Below are positions 1 through 9,250 of a stretch of DNA of 43,615 nt, one piece after another. The DNA is taken from assembly GCA_902563055.1 (NCBI GenBank), contig CACEWE010000012.1, positions 1 to 43,615 on the forward strand, written 5' to 3'. The position numbers and the translations under genes are program-made. The stretch is from an uncultured Gammaproteobacteria bacterium (GTDB lineage Bacteria; Pseudomonadota; Gammaproteobacteria; Francisellales; CACEW01). The stretch's first letter is position 1; every line of letters starts with the position of its first letter. The notes beneath the pieces were generated by a model that saw only the letters and a program-made list of their open reading frames with translations, ran no database searches and was not told the origin of the DNA.

Positions 1-284
1 ATAAACACAAAAAAACAAAACTATACTGTGCGCAAATGACTATAAGACAGATAAGTTATATCTGAAATATTTATCAAAAAAAACAAAAACCGCCCAATTA
101 AATACATCAAAAATAAAAATTAATTACAATATATCAACAACTTAATATAAAAAATAACCACGATAGTATTTTTTTAAACAACTAAAGAAAACAAAAAAAA
201 AACAATTAACTTTACTATAATTACAATAATAAAAAACGTTTAATTTATTTTAAACTCATGAAAATTCAAGGGTAAGGGGAAATT
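1..284. other. AT-rich non-coding leader
   Basis: This stretch is nearly all A and T and I see no gene in it. A good -10 hexamer TATAAT lies at 216-221 behind A tracts (about 190-203) with no recognisable -35, so a promoter for the following gene is possible but weakly supported. A perfect dyad GTTTAA/TTAAAC (238-243 and 250-255, six-base loop) sits between that hexamer and the Shine-Dalgarno AAGGGG at 274-279. It could be an operator or a small 5' hairpin. Confidence 0.35.
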
Positions 285-1004
285 ATGGCAAGGTGGTTTG
301 AAAGGTTTGAAAATAGACGGACTACAATCGAGCGAATCGCTCCAATAGATAGCAGCTTGAGAGTATTGCTTACAGAATGGCTTAAGGTTAAAAAGGTTCA
401 AGTGCCGAATGAATATATTGGCCCAAAACGCGAGACTTTAGTTGAAAAGGCGCTTAGTAATCAGCCAATGACAGAAATAAAGCAAAGAACCGCTAACCTT
501 TTAAGGACTGAAGCAGCTCAATGCTTAAAAAAGCCAGATCCTCTTAAAAGTGTTATTCAAAATATTTGTAACCATGCTACCGAAGACAGGATAAATGAAA
601 TTTTAAAAAAATGCACAGAGGATAATGAAAAAATAAAAGGATTATTTGCTGAGGTTAAAGCGGAAAACAAAGCTAAGAAAGATATAAAAATAGCTATAAA
701 AGAAAATAACTCTGCGTGCGCGGCGAGAATTTTGCGAGAAAAATTTCCGAAGGAATGGAAAAAAAAAGCCAAAAGTCTTATAAAAGAAGCAACAAAAGAG
801 AAGGAAATAGAAGAAGCCGGATTCGAATTTAATTTTAATCGAGATCAAACGTCTCCTACTTCATCGCTTCAAGATATCGAGCAAGAAATAAGAAAGCTAA
901 ATGGTGCTGCCAATCAACTTAGTAGGAGAGGAGGATTCTGTGGCCACGAAACAGATAGCAAAAGTGCTCCAGGAAAACCTCAAGATACGGACCATACAAT
1001 GTAA
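285..1004 (+). CDS. Lys-rich helical protein of unknown function
   Basis: I do not recognise this 239-residue protein. The ATG is well placed five bases after AAGGGG. It has no signal peptide or membrane segment. Residues about 60-185 are predicted-helical and dominated by Lys and Glu, with a basic cluster (KEWKKKAK) near residue 155. The last 55 residues look disordered and rich in Ser, Asp, Gly and Pro. It lies alone behind a very AT-rich leader and ends only 6 bp from the convergent thioredoxin gene. The lone setting, base composition and charged helical character would fit an accessory or host-directed protein, but nothing in the sequence proves a role. Confidence 0.6.
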   Translation: MARWFERFENRRTTIERIAPIDSSLRVLLTEWLKVKKVQVPNEYIGPKRETLVEKALSNQPMTEIKQRTANLLRTEAAQCLKKPDPLKSVIQNICNHATEDRINEILKKCTEDNEKIKGLFAEVKAENKAKKDIKIAIKENNSACAARILREKFPKEWKKKAKSLIKEATKEKEIEEAGFEFNFNRDQTSPTSSLQDIEQEIRKLNGAANQLSRRGGFCGHETDSKSAPGKPQDTDHTM

Positions 1005-1010
1005 TAATAC

Positions 1011-1388
1011 CTAACCCGACATCTTCTTGGCAATCTTCGCATTCACCGCATGCATATCCAAATCAAGGGCTTGTTTGATTAAATCTTCTAAAGCAGGGCC
1101 GGTGAGCACACCACTTTCTTTACATAGTGCCACATGGCCACGCAGAATAATAATGGTGGGAATAGAACGGATATCAAAGTCCTGGGCTAATTTCACCTCG
1201 CTTTCGGTATCAATTGTGGCAAAAGAAACATTTGGATAATCCTTCGCAACCGCCTTAAACGTCGGCTTAAAGGCCTTACATGGCTCACACCAATCCGCCC
1301 AAAAATAAAGCACTACGACTTGATCTGTCTCAATAAAATGATCAAAATCTGCCTCGGATAATACTGAAAAGTTTTTAAGATCTGACAC
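1011..1388 (-). CDS. Thioredoxin-family protein, WCEPC active site
   Basis: A 125-residue single-domain cytoplasmic thioredoxin that should perform dithiol-disulfide exchange. The redox motif is WCEPC at about residues 34-38 within YFWADWCEPCKAF, where canonical TrxA has WCGPC. The cis-Pro is in the RSIPTI segment at about residue 77. The start is GTG at 1386-1388, supported by AGGGGG seven bases upstream. It begins 20 bp after adk on the same strand, so the two probably share a transcript. The length and the Glu in the active site suggest a secondary thioredoxin rather than the housekeeping TrxA. The family call is firm; the particular substrate is not visible. Confidence 0.85.
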   Translation of the reverse strand: MSDLKNFSVLSEADFDHFIETDQVVVLYFWADWCEPCKAFKPTFKAVAKDYPNVSFATIDTESEVKLAQDFDIRSIPTIIILRGHVALCKESGVLTGPALEDLIKQALDLDMHAVNAKIAKKMSG

Positions 1389-1408
1389 CGCAAGTCCCCC
1401 TGTAATAT

Positions 1409-2089
1409 CTATGCAAATTGCTCTAAAAGCGCGGTTTGCTTGATGGCTTTAAAAATATGCGTTCTGACTTCCTCTACCGATTCCATGCCATTAATGCTCA
1501 CATAACGCGGCGCACACTTTTCACCCATGTGAATTAAATCAGAATAATACTCTATAACCGGTAAAGTCTGCTTCTCATAAACATGTAAACGATGCCGCAC
1601 CGTGTCTGCATTATCATCACTACGCTGCACCAAAGGCTCACCAGTTTCATCATCAAAAAAAGGCACCTTGGGTGGATTAAAAACACTGTGATACACCCGG
1701 CCCGATGCACGATGAATCCATCGCCCAGCCATCCGCTCAACAATACCTTCTTCATGTACCCGAATTTCAACAACATAATCAACAAAAACACCCGCATCAC
1801 GCAAAGACTTAGCCTGCTCAACCGTACGCGGAAAACCATCTAATAAAAAACCATCCTTACAGTCTGGTTCGGCAATGCGCGCTTTAATCAACTCGATAAT
1901 AATAGCATCTGAAACCAAAGAACCACTATCCATGGTTGCCCGAATCTCCTTGCCCAAAGCACTACCAGATTCCATCGCAGCTCGAAGCATATCCCCAGAT
2001 GCAATTTGTGGTATGGCTAAAGCCGTCTTTAAAAAGTTTGCCTGCGTCCCTTTACCCGCCCCTGGAGGACCTAATAAAATGATTTTCAT
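1409..2089 (-). CDS. adk: Adenylate kinase
   Basis: Catalyses the reversible transfer of phosphate from ATP to AMP to give two ADP, in the cytoplasm. The P-loop GPPGAGKGT is at residues 7-15, the AMP-binding stretch with ASGDMLRAA follows at about 31-39, and DGFPRT is near residue 84. The LID region (about 120-160) has HRASGRVYHSVFNPPK and lacks the zinc-binding cysteines of Gram-positive enzymes, as expected for a gammaproteobacterium. At 226 residues it is the long form and slightly longer than the E. coli enzyme. A thioredoxin-family gene follows after 20 bp. Confidence 0.97.
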   Translation of the reverse strand: MKIILLGPPGAGKGTQANFLKTALAIPQIASGDMLRAAMESGSALGKEIRATMDSGSLVSDAIIIELIKARIAEPDCKDGFLLDGFPRTVEQAKSLRDAGVFVDYVVEIRVHEEGIVERMAGRWIHRASGRVYHSVFNPPKVPFFDDETGEPLVQRSDDNADTVRHRLHVYEKQTLPVIEYYSDLIHMGEKCAPRYVSINGMESVEEVRTHIFKAIKQTALLEQFA

Positions 2090-2200
2090 GATATAACCAT
2101 AGTTTTATTCGTTAAGCCGATCTATTATGCACAATTTTCAAAAAAACACAAACCCTCATATGCAAAAAGCCCCTAAAATGACCCTTTCCTCAACAAGTTT

Positions 2201-2725
2201 TTAGTTTGTTTTTGCTAAACGTGCATCCCCCTGCGCAATATAAGCATCCTTAGCCTTGGTGTTTAATCGCCGCCAAACCTGGGTGCGCCCTAAGAGCGGA
2301 ATGCCAATATATCCACGCACCTTCATCAAAGCCCCACCTTGCTCAAAGCTTAACTTACAGCGATAGGTCTTACCACTGTCTGGATCAACAATCTTACCAC
2401 CAGAAAAAACATCACGACCCTTTCTCTCCCGCTTAAAACCCCACATAATTGGTAAATTTAAAACCTTTTTACCCTTTAAATCACCTGGACAGTTTGTGCA
2501 CACCCCATTAGGATACGCGCCATTTACCGGAAAACCATAAATAACCATACCTGTATAAGTTTGCGTCTTTTTATCTACATCAAGCTGCATAATACTACGC
2601 GGCTTATTCGTTTTATCACTAATTTGTAACCAATAACCCCGCGGCGAATAGGTACCCTGGGCCAATACCAACCCAGAAAATGCCAAACCTAATACCAAGC
2701 TTATATATACGATAAGTTTTTTCAT
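2201..2725 (-). CDS. DUF2147-like exported protein
   Basis: A 174-residue protein with a Sec signal peptide (Lys-Lys then a hydrophobic stretch, cleavage after about residue 22, LVLAQG). The mature part fits the DUF2147 pattern: a GYWLQI start, an early D-V-D-K-K-T turn, a NGVCTNCPGDLKGKKV segment with a CxxC pair, the IMWGFKR block, and a late KVRGYIGIPLLGRTQVWRR strand. The family is predicted to be a small periplasmic beta-barrel of unknown function. GGAGGAT lies just upstream of the ATG. It has its own spacing from adk (111 bp) and uvrD (40 bp), so it may be transcribed with uvrD upstream. Confidence 0.75.
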   Translation of the reverse strand: MKKLIVYISLVLGLAFSGLVLAQGTYSPRGYWLQISDKTNKPRSIMQLDVDKKTQTYTGMVIYGFPVNGAYPNGVCTNCPGDLKGKKVLNLPIMWGFKRERKGRDVFSGGKIVDPDSGKTYRCKLSFEQGGALMKVRGYIGIPLLGRTQVWRRLNTKAKDAYIAQGDARLAKTN

Positions 2726-2765
2726 GTTTATCCTCCATTACAATGAAAATGTTAATAAAATAAAT

Positions 2766-4952
2766 CTATTGCACAGGCTTTAACTGCGCATAGGCTGCCA
2801 TAAGCCACTTAATGCCCGCAGCATCAAAATGAACCTGAATCCGCGCATTTTCGCCCATTCCTTCACAATTGACAATCACGCCACAACCAAAACTTTCATG
2901 GCTCACCCGCTGCCCCAACTGCCACGGCATCGCCGAAGTAACACTTCTGGCTAATGGCGCCTGTTTCTGGGCCACCTTTTGATAAGACTGCGATACAAAC
3001 TGCGCCTTGGAAACAAAACCACCAGGGCGTAGATTGTCTAATAATTTATTGGGTATCTCTGCTATAAAACGCGAAGGCCGATGACTCTTACGATCACCAT
3101 ACAAACGCCGACACTCCGAATAACTTAAAACCAATTTCTCTTTGGCCCGCGTCATCGCTACATAACACAAACGACGCTCTTCTTCCAAACGATCCTCCTG
3201 GGCATTTTGCGACCAATTTGATGGGAAAAGCTCCTGCTCCATCCCCGCCAACATCACCAAAGGAAACTCCAAACCCTTCGCCGCATGCATCGTCATAAGC
3301 TGAACACTACTTTGATGAGCATCTGCCTGCATATCCCCAGACTCTAACACCGCATACGCTAAAAATTGCTGCAAATAACCCAAGGTATGCTCAGGGTCCG
3401 TATCAGGCGCAAACTGCTGCGCTGCCGTAACCAACTCTCGTAAATTCTCAACCCGAGCCTTAGCCTGCTCAGTAAGCTCTTTTTGATAATGGGCAATTAA
3501 ACCAGAACTTTCTATCACCTCCAACACCAAAGCCGGCAAAGAAACCTGTGCCATACTCTGACAAAGCGACTGAATAAAACTACAAAACCCCATTAAGGCC
3601 GCGCGCGCCCGCGCCGGCAACAAGGTCGTTTCAGATAATTGCTGCGCCGCTTCAAACAAAGACAAACCCTCATCTTTGGCATAAAAACGCAACTGTTCTA
3701 TGGTTTTATCACCAATGCCGCGCGTGGGTAAATTCACCACCCGCAAAAATGCATCATCATCTGAATGCATCTGCACCAATCGCAAATACGCTAACGCATT
3801 TTTAATTTCAGCACGCTCAAAAAAGCGTAAACCACCATAAATACGATACGGTACATCCGCCTGCAATAAAGCTTCCTCTATAACGCGCGATAAAGCATTA
3901 GAACGATACAGTATCGCAACATCATCATAACTATGGCCACGCTCTACAAAACTTTGTATCTTAGACACTAAAAAACGCGCCTCATCCATCTCATTATACG
4001 CCGCGTAAAGATCAATCAAGGCACCCTCATCACCCTCGCTCCATAAATTCTTGCCCAAACGCGCATTATTATGCGCAATCACCGCATTGGCCGCTGCAAG
4101 AATGTTCTTAGTTGAACGGTAGTTTTGCTCTAAACGAATCACCTGACAGGGCGCAAACTCACGCTGAAACTGTTTGATGTTGCCAACCTTAGCCCCACGC
4201 CAACCATAAATAGATTGATCATCATCACCCACCGCCATCACATCATGAGCACCACCACCAGATAACTGCTTAATCCACTTATATTGCAATACGTTGGTAT
4301 CTTGAAACTCATCGACCAAAATATGCATAAAACGCTCTCGATACTCGCCTAATAAATCGGGGTGATTTTCAAACATTTCATACACACGCAGTAATAATTC
4401 TGCAAAATCAACCAAGCCATGCTCCAAAACATACGCTTCATAAACCTGGTACATTTGACCGTACACTTGATCTTGATAATTTTGCTGATGCGCAAGAAAA
4501 CCTGCGCGAATGACTTTATCTTTATGATTATTGATAAAACTTTGTACCTTCTTGGGCGCAAATATTTTATCATCGACATTGTTTTCACGCAGCAAACGCT
4601 TGATTACCCGCAACTGATCATCACTATCAATCACCTGAAAATGCTCTGGCAAACCAGCCTGTGTATAGTGAAGTCGCAATAAACGATGCGCCAAACCATG
4701 AAAAGTCCCTACCCATAAACCCTCTGTGGTAATCTGTAAAGAAGAAGCAATACGCTGCTTCATCTCTTGTGCTGCTTTATTGGTAAAGGTAACCGCTAAA
4801 ATACCATAAGGGCTCGCCCCTGCATTTTGAATTAAATGTACAAAACGCTGCACCAAAACACGCGTCTTGCCACTTCCAGCACCGGCTAAAACTAAAGTAT
4901 TTCCTAGGGGAGACTCAACCGCTTGAAGCTGTTGCGGGTTTAACTGTAACAT
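2766..4952 (-). CDS. uvrD: DNA helicase II, UvrD/PcrA type
   Basis: A 728-residue superfamily 1A 3'-5' DNA helicase that acts in nucleotide excision repair and mismatch repair. Visible motifs, in order, are the Q-motif and Walker A GAGSGKT (residues 24-30), TFTNKAA, the Walker B DEFQDTN (214-220), GDDDQSIYGWRGA, QNYRST, AAKGLEFP and VAMTRAKEKL. The C-terminal segment GCGVIVNCEGMGE...GIKWLMAAYA matches the UvrD tail rather than Rep. Its ATG directly follows the stop codon of the upstream small gene, so translation is probably coupled to it. Confidence 0.95.
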   Translation of the reverse strand: MLQLNPQQLQAVESPLGNTLVLAGAGSGKTRVLVQRFVHLIQNAGASPYGILAVTFTNKAAQEMKQRIASSLQITTEGLWVGTFHGLAHRLLRLHYTQAGLPEHFQVIDSDDQLRVIKRLLRENNVDDKIFAPKKVQSFINNHKDKVIRAGFLAHQQNYQDQVYGQMYQVYEAYVLEHGLVDFAELLLRVYEMFENHPDLLGEYRERFMHILVDEFQDTNVLQYKWIKQLSGGGAHDVMAVGDDDQSIYGWRGAKVGNIKQFQREFAPCQVIRLEQNYRSTKNILAAANAVIAHNNARLGKNLWSEGDEGALIDLYAAYNEMDEARFLVSKIQSFVERGHSYDDVAILYRSNALSRVIEEALLQADVPYRIYGGLRFFERAEIKNALAYLRLVQMHSDDDAFLRVVNLPTRGIGDKTIEQLRFYAKDEGLSLFEAAQQLSETTLLPARARAALMGFCSFIQSLCQSMAQVSLPALVLEVIESSGLIAHYQKELTEQAKARVENLRELVTAAQQFAPDTDPEHTLGYLQQFLAYAVLESGDMQADAHQSSVQLMTMHAAKGLEFPLVMLAGMEQELFPSNWSQNAQEDRLEEERRLCYVAMTRAKEKLVLSYSECRRLYGDRKSHRPSRFIAEIPNKLLDNLRPGGFVSKAQFVSQSYQKVAQKQAPLARSVTSAMPWQLGQRVSHESFGCGVIVNCEGMGENARIQVHFDAAGIKWLMAAYAQLKPVQ

Positions 4953-5243
4953 CTATTTGACCTTTTTATCCAATAACACACTCAAGTGCTGATTGATTTG
5001 CACCACGATATCTAAATCTTCACGAATCAGATCGATATAATGCTGATATAAAGCCTGAGAATTAAGCTGTGCAACTTTACGCTTTAACGCAGTAATTTGA
5101 TCTTGCAAAGTCTCATGTGCTTGTTGCAAATCTATCAAAGCCTGAGGATACGCTTTTTTTTGCCAAATTTTTGAAAGCAAAACCGGCTTTTTAACCGTTT
5201 TATTGGGCGATTGATACGCCATCGACTTAGTGGGTTTATGCAT
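4953..5243 (-). CDS. Small coiled-coil protein upstream of uvrD
   Basis: I cannot assign this 96-residue protein to a family. The first 30 residues are basic and probably unstructured; residues about 35-95 form one long amphipathic helix or coiled coil with regular Leu/Ile spacing. It has no membrane segment. Its TAG stop abuts the uvrD ATG, which argues that the two are expressed together and that this is a real gene. The start is uncertain: neither the first ATG nor the one seven codons later has a clear Shine-Dalgarno. Confidence 0.6.
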   Translation of the reverse strand: MHKPTKSMAYQSPNKTVKKPVLLSKIWQKKAYPQALIDLQQAHETLQDQITALKRKVAQLNSQALYQHYIDLIREDLDIVVQINQHLSVLLDKKVK

Positions 5244-5351
5244 AACTAAAAAAGGACCTGTTTAAAAACACAGCCCACTCTAACACAGATTACTGCCTAT
5301 GTCATGAAAAACAAAAGCAAGAACACTACACAAACCTTGCAAAAACAACAC

Positions 5352-6569
5352 TTAACCATAAACAATTTTTAAGCCGACAAAAATCAACTCAAAAACATAG
5401 TAAGAGTAATAGATAATACCAACATAACAACACAAGCGTATCGCAGTGATCATGACAAAACGAAAGCCTTGTAATAACTCATCATTTAAATCATATATAC
5501 GCTGAAAAATCTCCTCTAAACCACCGCTGTCAAAACCTACCCGAAGCAAATATAACTCCCCAGAAGAAAAAAGTTTTACATAAGAAAACGCATCATACGG
5601 CGTTGCCCCTTTTTGTAATAAGGTTTTTGCAATAGTTTGTACCCTGCGTCTGAGAATATAATTATCGACAAAGCGTGATGCAAAACTAATCGCCTTCTCA
5701 AATGGCACCCCACAACGCAATAGTCCTGCCATTAAAAAAGCAAACTGCATAACCATCGACATTCTTAGCAAATGACGAATATAAGGAATACGGATTAAAA
5801 TTGCCTGATAGAAAATGCGTGTAAAACGAATTCGAAATGACACTAAAAAGACCGCACCCAAAGCAAAATACTGCCAGTAATAATACCAATCAAACTCTAT
5901 CATCCGTTTCCAAAACATGTAATGGCCATAGATTAACGGATTAAGATCTTCTTCACTAATAAGTTGTATATAAATAACCAATAAGTCCAAGCGCGTGCCA
6001 ATCCAATAGTTTAATATAGTTAAAATACTAGCTAAAATAATACAGGTTCCAAGCGACATGAAAACCGAAAAGAAAAACTTGCTACGCTTAGACTGCATTT
6101 CATTAAGATTGGAAAGTACATGCTCTAACTGCCCCGAACGCTCACCAAAAGAAAGCATATTGCGATATAACAATGGAAATGAACATGGAAAATGCTCCAT
6201 GGCTTGTTGCAAGGTTTCACCAGAGCGCATTTTTTCCGCCACTTGACGTAAAACCAATCGCAAACGCCATGAGGTAATATTCTCTGAAGCATGCTTAACC
6301 GCCTCATATACCGGCATACCGGTGCGAATCAAACTGGCCATGTATAAATTGAGCGTGTCAAAATGACGCCGCGCTGGACGCCAAAACAAGGAGGTTTTAT
6401 CAACAAGCTTCGCCCAAAATTGCCGTCTGGCCTTGGCCGGAACAATATCAATAACCCCAATCTTTTGCTCTTGCAAGGTCACCATTGCACTGTCAATCGA
6501 AACCGCATCTACGGTCCCTGAAACAAATTTACCATGCCGATCGCGACCATTGTATTGATAGGTTTTCAT
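5352..6569 (-). CDS. mshG: MSHA platform protein, GspF/PilC family
   Basis: A 405-residue polytopic inner-membrane protein that forms the platform on which the assembly ATPase acts to polymerise pilin. It starts with the family N-terminus (YNGRDRHGKFVSGTVDA). Two T2SSF domains follow, each with a helical cytoplasmic bundle (the first near GMPVYEAVKHASE, the second near CGVPFEKAISFAS). Three membrane spans are visible at about 165-190, 232-250 and 380-400. It is the last gene of the minus-strand pilus block and follows mshE by 10 bp. GspF and PilC are alternatives by domain alone; the neighbours decide for MshG. Confidence 0.88.
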   Translation of the reverse strand: MKTYQYNGRDRHGKFVSGTVDAVSIDSAMVTLQEQKIGVIDIVPAKARRQFWAKLVDKTSLFWRPARRHFDTLNLYMASLIRTGMPVYEAVKHASENITSWRLRLVLRQVAEKMRSGETLQQAMEHFPCSFPLLYRNMLSFGERSGQLEHVLSNLNEMQSKRSKFFFSVFMSLGTCIILASILTILNYWIGTRLDLLVIYIQLISEEDLNPLIYGHYMFWKRMIEFDWYYYWQYFALGAVFLVSFRIRFTRIFYQAILIRIPYIRHLLRMSMVMQFAFLMAGLLRCGVPFEKAISFASRFVDNYILRRRVQTIAKTLLQKGATPYDAFSYVKLFSSGELYLLRVGFDSGGLEEIFQRIYDLNDELLQGFRFVMITAIRLCCYVGIIYYSYYVFELIFVGLKIVYG

Positions 6570-6579
6570 CTACCACCCT

Positions 6580-8286
6580 TTATTCAATCAACGCTAATAC
6601 TTCATCAATGCTGGTTTTTTTGGTTTGCGCTAGAGATAACACACTATCTAAAAGCGTTTTACCTTTTAATTGCTTACCAATATCATGGTAAAAGGTCTCA
6701 TAATCATTCACCCGCAAAGATTTGAGATTTTCCTTGTTCAATAGCAACATCTCATACACCGCCATAATCCCCAAATAACCGGTATAATTACAATAATAAC
6801 AACCCTTAGAGGCATAAAAAGGCTTATCTAAGGTTTTTTTGTTAAAATACGGCTCTAGTTGCATTCGCTGATGGTCATCTAGCGAACATTCTTCCATGCA
6901 GTGTGGGCATAACTTACGCACTAAGCGCTGTGATACCACCAAACGCAAGGCACTAGAAAGTAAAAATCCTTCCACACCTAAACTAATGAGTCGTGCAATC
7001 GTGGAAATAACGTCACTGGTATGCAAACTCGAAAGCACCATATACCCAGATACCGCCGCTCGAACGGCAATAGAGGCCGTTTCTTGATCTCGAATCTCCC
7101 CAACTAGTAAGGAATCAGGATCTTGTCGCAGTGATGCCCTTAAAACATCAGCATAATCTAAACCTTGCTGCGGCTTAATTGAAACCTGACAAACTCCAGG
7201 AATCACCGCCTCTACCGGATCTTCAATCGAAAGTATTTTATGCTCCTTAGTACCCATCGCCATTAAAGCACTATAAAGCGTGGTGGTTTTACCACTGTTT
7301 GTTGGCCCTGTTACCAAAAGCATACCCTGACGGCGATGCAAATAACTGCGCAAGGCATCAACCACCTCAGGATCATTAACCATCTGAAAGTTTTCATATT
7401 TGCCAACCTGACCTAAAAATCGAATAACCGCAGAAGCCCCTCCATAAGTGGGCAAAAATGATACCCGGGTATCAACCTTTTTACCTTCAAGCGTTAAAGT
7501 AATATGACCATCTTTAGGACCCGCTAAAACAGTAGTGTCAATGTTTGCTAAAATTTTTAAACAACGGAACAAACTATCGGCAATACGCGCAGAAGGAAAA
7601 CTAATCTCCTCTAACTGACGATCAACCCGATAACGCACGTGAAACTGAAATTGATCCTGCTCTAAATGCACATCAGATGCATTTTGCTGATAGGCATCAA
7701 GTAAAATAGTATGCAGCAAATCATAGTGCATACCCTTGCCCTCAACATGAGTAAAAGAGCTATCATCTTTTTTCTTTTGATAGACTTCTGCCTCTTGCTC
7801 AAGCTTTTCTGCTAATGCACGTATTTTTTCTGTTTTCGAATAAAAACGCCGCATCCGAAGACGCAAATCTTTTAAACGCACAAAAACAGGCACCACTTTA
7901 TGCCAGTTGGTTAAATGCTTAATTTCCTCTACTACATCTTGCTGCAAAGGATTCACCATACCCAAATAACAGCCGCCATCTAAAAGGGCTACCGGCAAAG
8001 CCTGATAGGTTAAAAAATACGACTCTGGATAAGCGTTAATTAGGCCTTGATCCACAATAGCTTGTGATAAATCCACCTCAGGAAGACCTTTGAAAAAATG
8101 CCACAACTGATCTATTTTTTCTTTGGCTAAAAGTTCATCTTTGACGATAAAATCTATAACTTGGTCCACTGCCGTAAAGTTTTTAAGCTTAATACGATTA
8201 ATATCCCGAGGCTCTAATTGCTGTGCCTGCCATAAAAACTCTACAAAATTATAATTTAGTTCCGCAATCTTTATATCAGTTGGCAT
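6580..8286 (-). CDS. mshE: MSHA pilus assembly ATPase, GspE/PilB family
   Basis: A 568-residue cytoplasmic hexameric ATPase that powers pilus extension. The N-terminal part (about 1-150) corresponds to the MshEN/GspE_N region, which in V. cholerae MshE binds cyclic di-GMP. Walker A is GPTNSGKT (327-334), with Asn where most homologs have Gly. The Asp box EDPVE follows at 355-359, Walker B LLVGEIRD at 393-400, and HTSD at 422-425. A zinc-type four-Cys unit, CPHC (460-463) and CYYC (496-499), completes the family set. Start ATG is preceded by AGGGGGG. It lies between mshN and mshG with gaps of 13 and 10 bp. Confidence 0.93.
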   Translation of the reverse strand: MPTDIKIAELNYNFVEFLWQAQQLEPRDINRIKLKNFTAVDQVIDFIVKDELLAKEKIDQLWHFFKGLPEVDLSQAIVDQGLINAYPESYFLTYQALPVALLDGGCYLGMVNPLQQDVVEEIKHLTNWHKVVPVFVRLKDLRLRMRRFYSKTEKIRALAEKLEQEAEVYQKKKDDSSFTHVEGKGMHYDLLHTILLDAYQQNASDVHLEQDQFQFHVRYRVDRQLEEISFPSARIADSLFRCLKILANIDTTVLAGPKDGHITLTLEGKKVDTRVSFLPTYGGASAVIRFLGQVGKYENFQMVNDPEVVDALRSYLHRRQGMLLVTGPTNSGKTTTLYSALMAMGTKEHKILSIEDPVEAVIPGVCQVSIKPQQGLDYADVLRASLRQDPDSLLVGEIRDQETASIAVRAAVSGYMVLSSLHTSDVISTIARLISLGVEGFLLSSALRLVVSQRLVRKLCPHCMEECSLDDHQRMQLEPYFNKKTLDKPFYASKGCYYCNYTGYLGIMAVYEMLLLNKENLKSLRVNDYETFYHDIGKQLKGKTLLDSVLSLAQTKKTSIDEVLALIE

Positions 8287-8299
8287 GCTTCTGCCCCCC

Positions 8300-9238
8300 T
8301 TATGCTTGTAATGTCTTAAGCTGGTCTTGAATATACTTTCTGATTCCTTGCTTCATATGACCTAAATCTAATGCTTGTTGATATGCATGATAGGCTAATT
8401 TTTTATCTTTGTTATGCTGCGCACTCATCGCTAAACCAAACCACCAACGCGACTCATCTGGAAAAGCTGTGGCAAGCTGATGATAACTTTGCTGGGCATC
8501 TTTATAGTGCTTAAGCTGTAACTGCGTATTGGCTAACAAACCATAATATTGCGGATGCAGCTCTAAATTAGGTCGATGGGAAACTAAAATATCATAAGCC
8601 TCCACCAGCATATTTTGTTGTAAGTAACTTTGCGCAATAAGCATATATAATTCACTATCTTGCTGAACACTAAGGCCACGCTTGGCCGCTAAAATTGCGG
8701 TATCATACCTCTTTTGCTTAAACAAAGCAGTCGCTACTTGTTTATAAGGTGCTTGCTGAACCGCTAAAGGCAGCTTAGAGTTTTGCAACAAAGCTGCAAC
8801 CTGATCCCACTGATGATCTAAAGCAGCCTGATAGGCTTTATGGTATAAAAATTGTTGTTGCTGCTGTGTTGTAAATTGAATTAATGGTTTGACCACTGAA
8901 GTATCGCTTCCCTCTTGCACGCTTTGTGGTGCTTGTTGGGCCAATGCTTGAGCAGGCTCAGCATCAAGTTGGCTAATGGGTGCTGGCGCATCTTTAGCAA
9001 GTGTATCTGAATGCGGCAAAGGATTGCTTTTTTGCTCTGGTGTTTGTTTTGCATATGCAACATAAGCCCATATAAGGGTAATAGCCAGTAAACAACTTAG
9101 CAATAAGCCTATCCAAAAAAGCGGTTTCTTATACCAGGCATCCCCAGAGCCCTGCTGGACAAACTCTGGTGGTTTATGCGGAATATTTGCCTTGCTTTGT
9201 TGGTCAATTTTTTTTAGCACATCATTCATTAAACTCAT
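8300..9238 (-). CDS. mshN: MSHA biogenesis TPR protein
   Basis: A 312-residue inner-membrane protein with a cytoplasmic N-terminus (MSLMNDVLKKIDQQ, typical of MshN), one membrane span at about 40-62, a Gln/Pro/Ala-rich linker, and a C-terminal half of tetratricopeptide-like helical pairs (about 130-310). TPR modules usually mediate assembly contacts in the pilus machine. It follows mshM by 12 bp. Sequence alone would only give TPR protein; the N-terminal motif and its place between mshM and mshE support the specific name. Confidence 0.82.
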   Translation of the reverse strand: MSLMNDVLKKIDQQSKANIPHKPPEFVQQGSGDAWYKKPLFWIGLLLSCLLAITLIWAYVAYAKQTPEQKSNPLPHSDTLAKDAPAPISQLDAEPAQALAQQAPQSVQEGSDTSVVKPLIQFTTQQQQQFLYHKAYQAALDHQWDQVAALLQNSKLPLAVQQAPYKQVATALFKQKRYDTAILAAKRGLSVQQDSELYMLIAQSYLQQNMLVEAYDILVSHRPNLELHPQYYGLLANTQLQLKHYKDAQQSYHQLATAFPDESRWWFGLAMSAQHNKDKKLAYHAYQQALDLGHMKQGIRKYIQDQLKTLQA

Positions 9239-9250
9239 CTAAACCACCTT

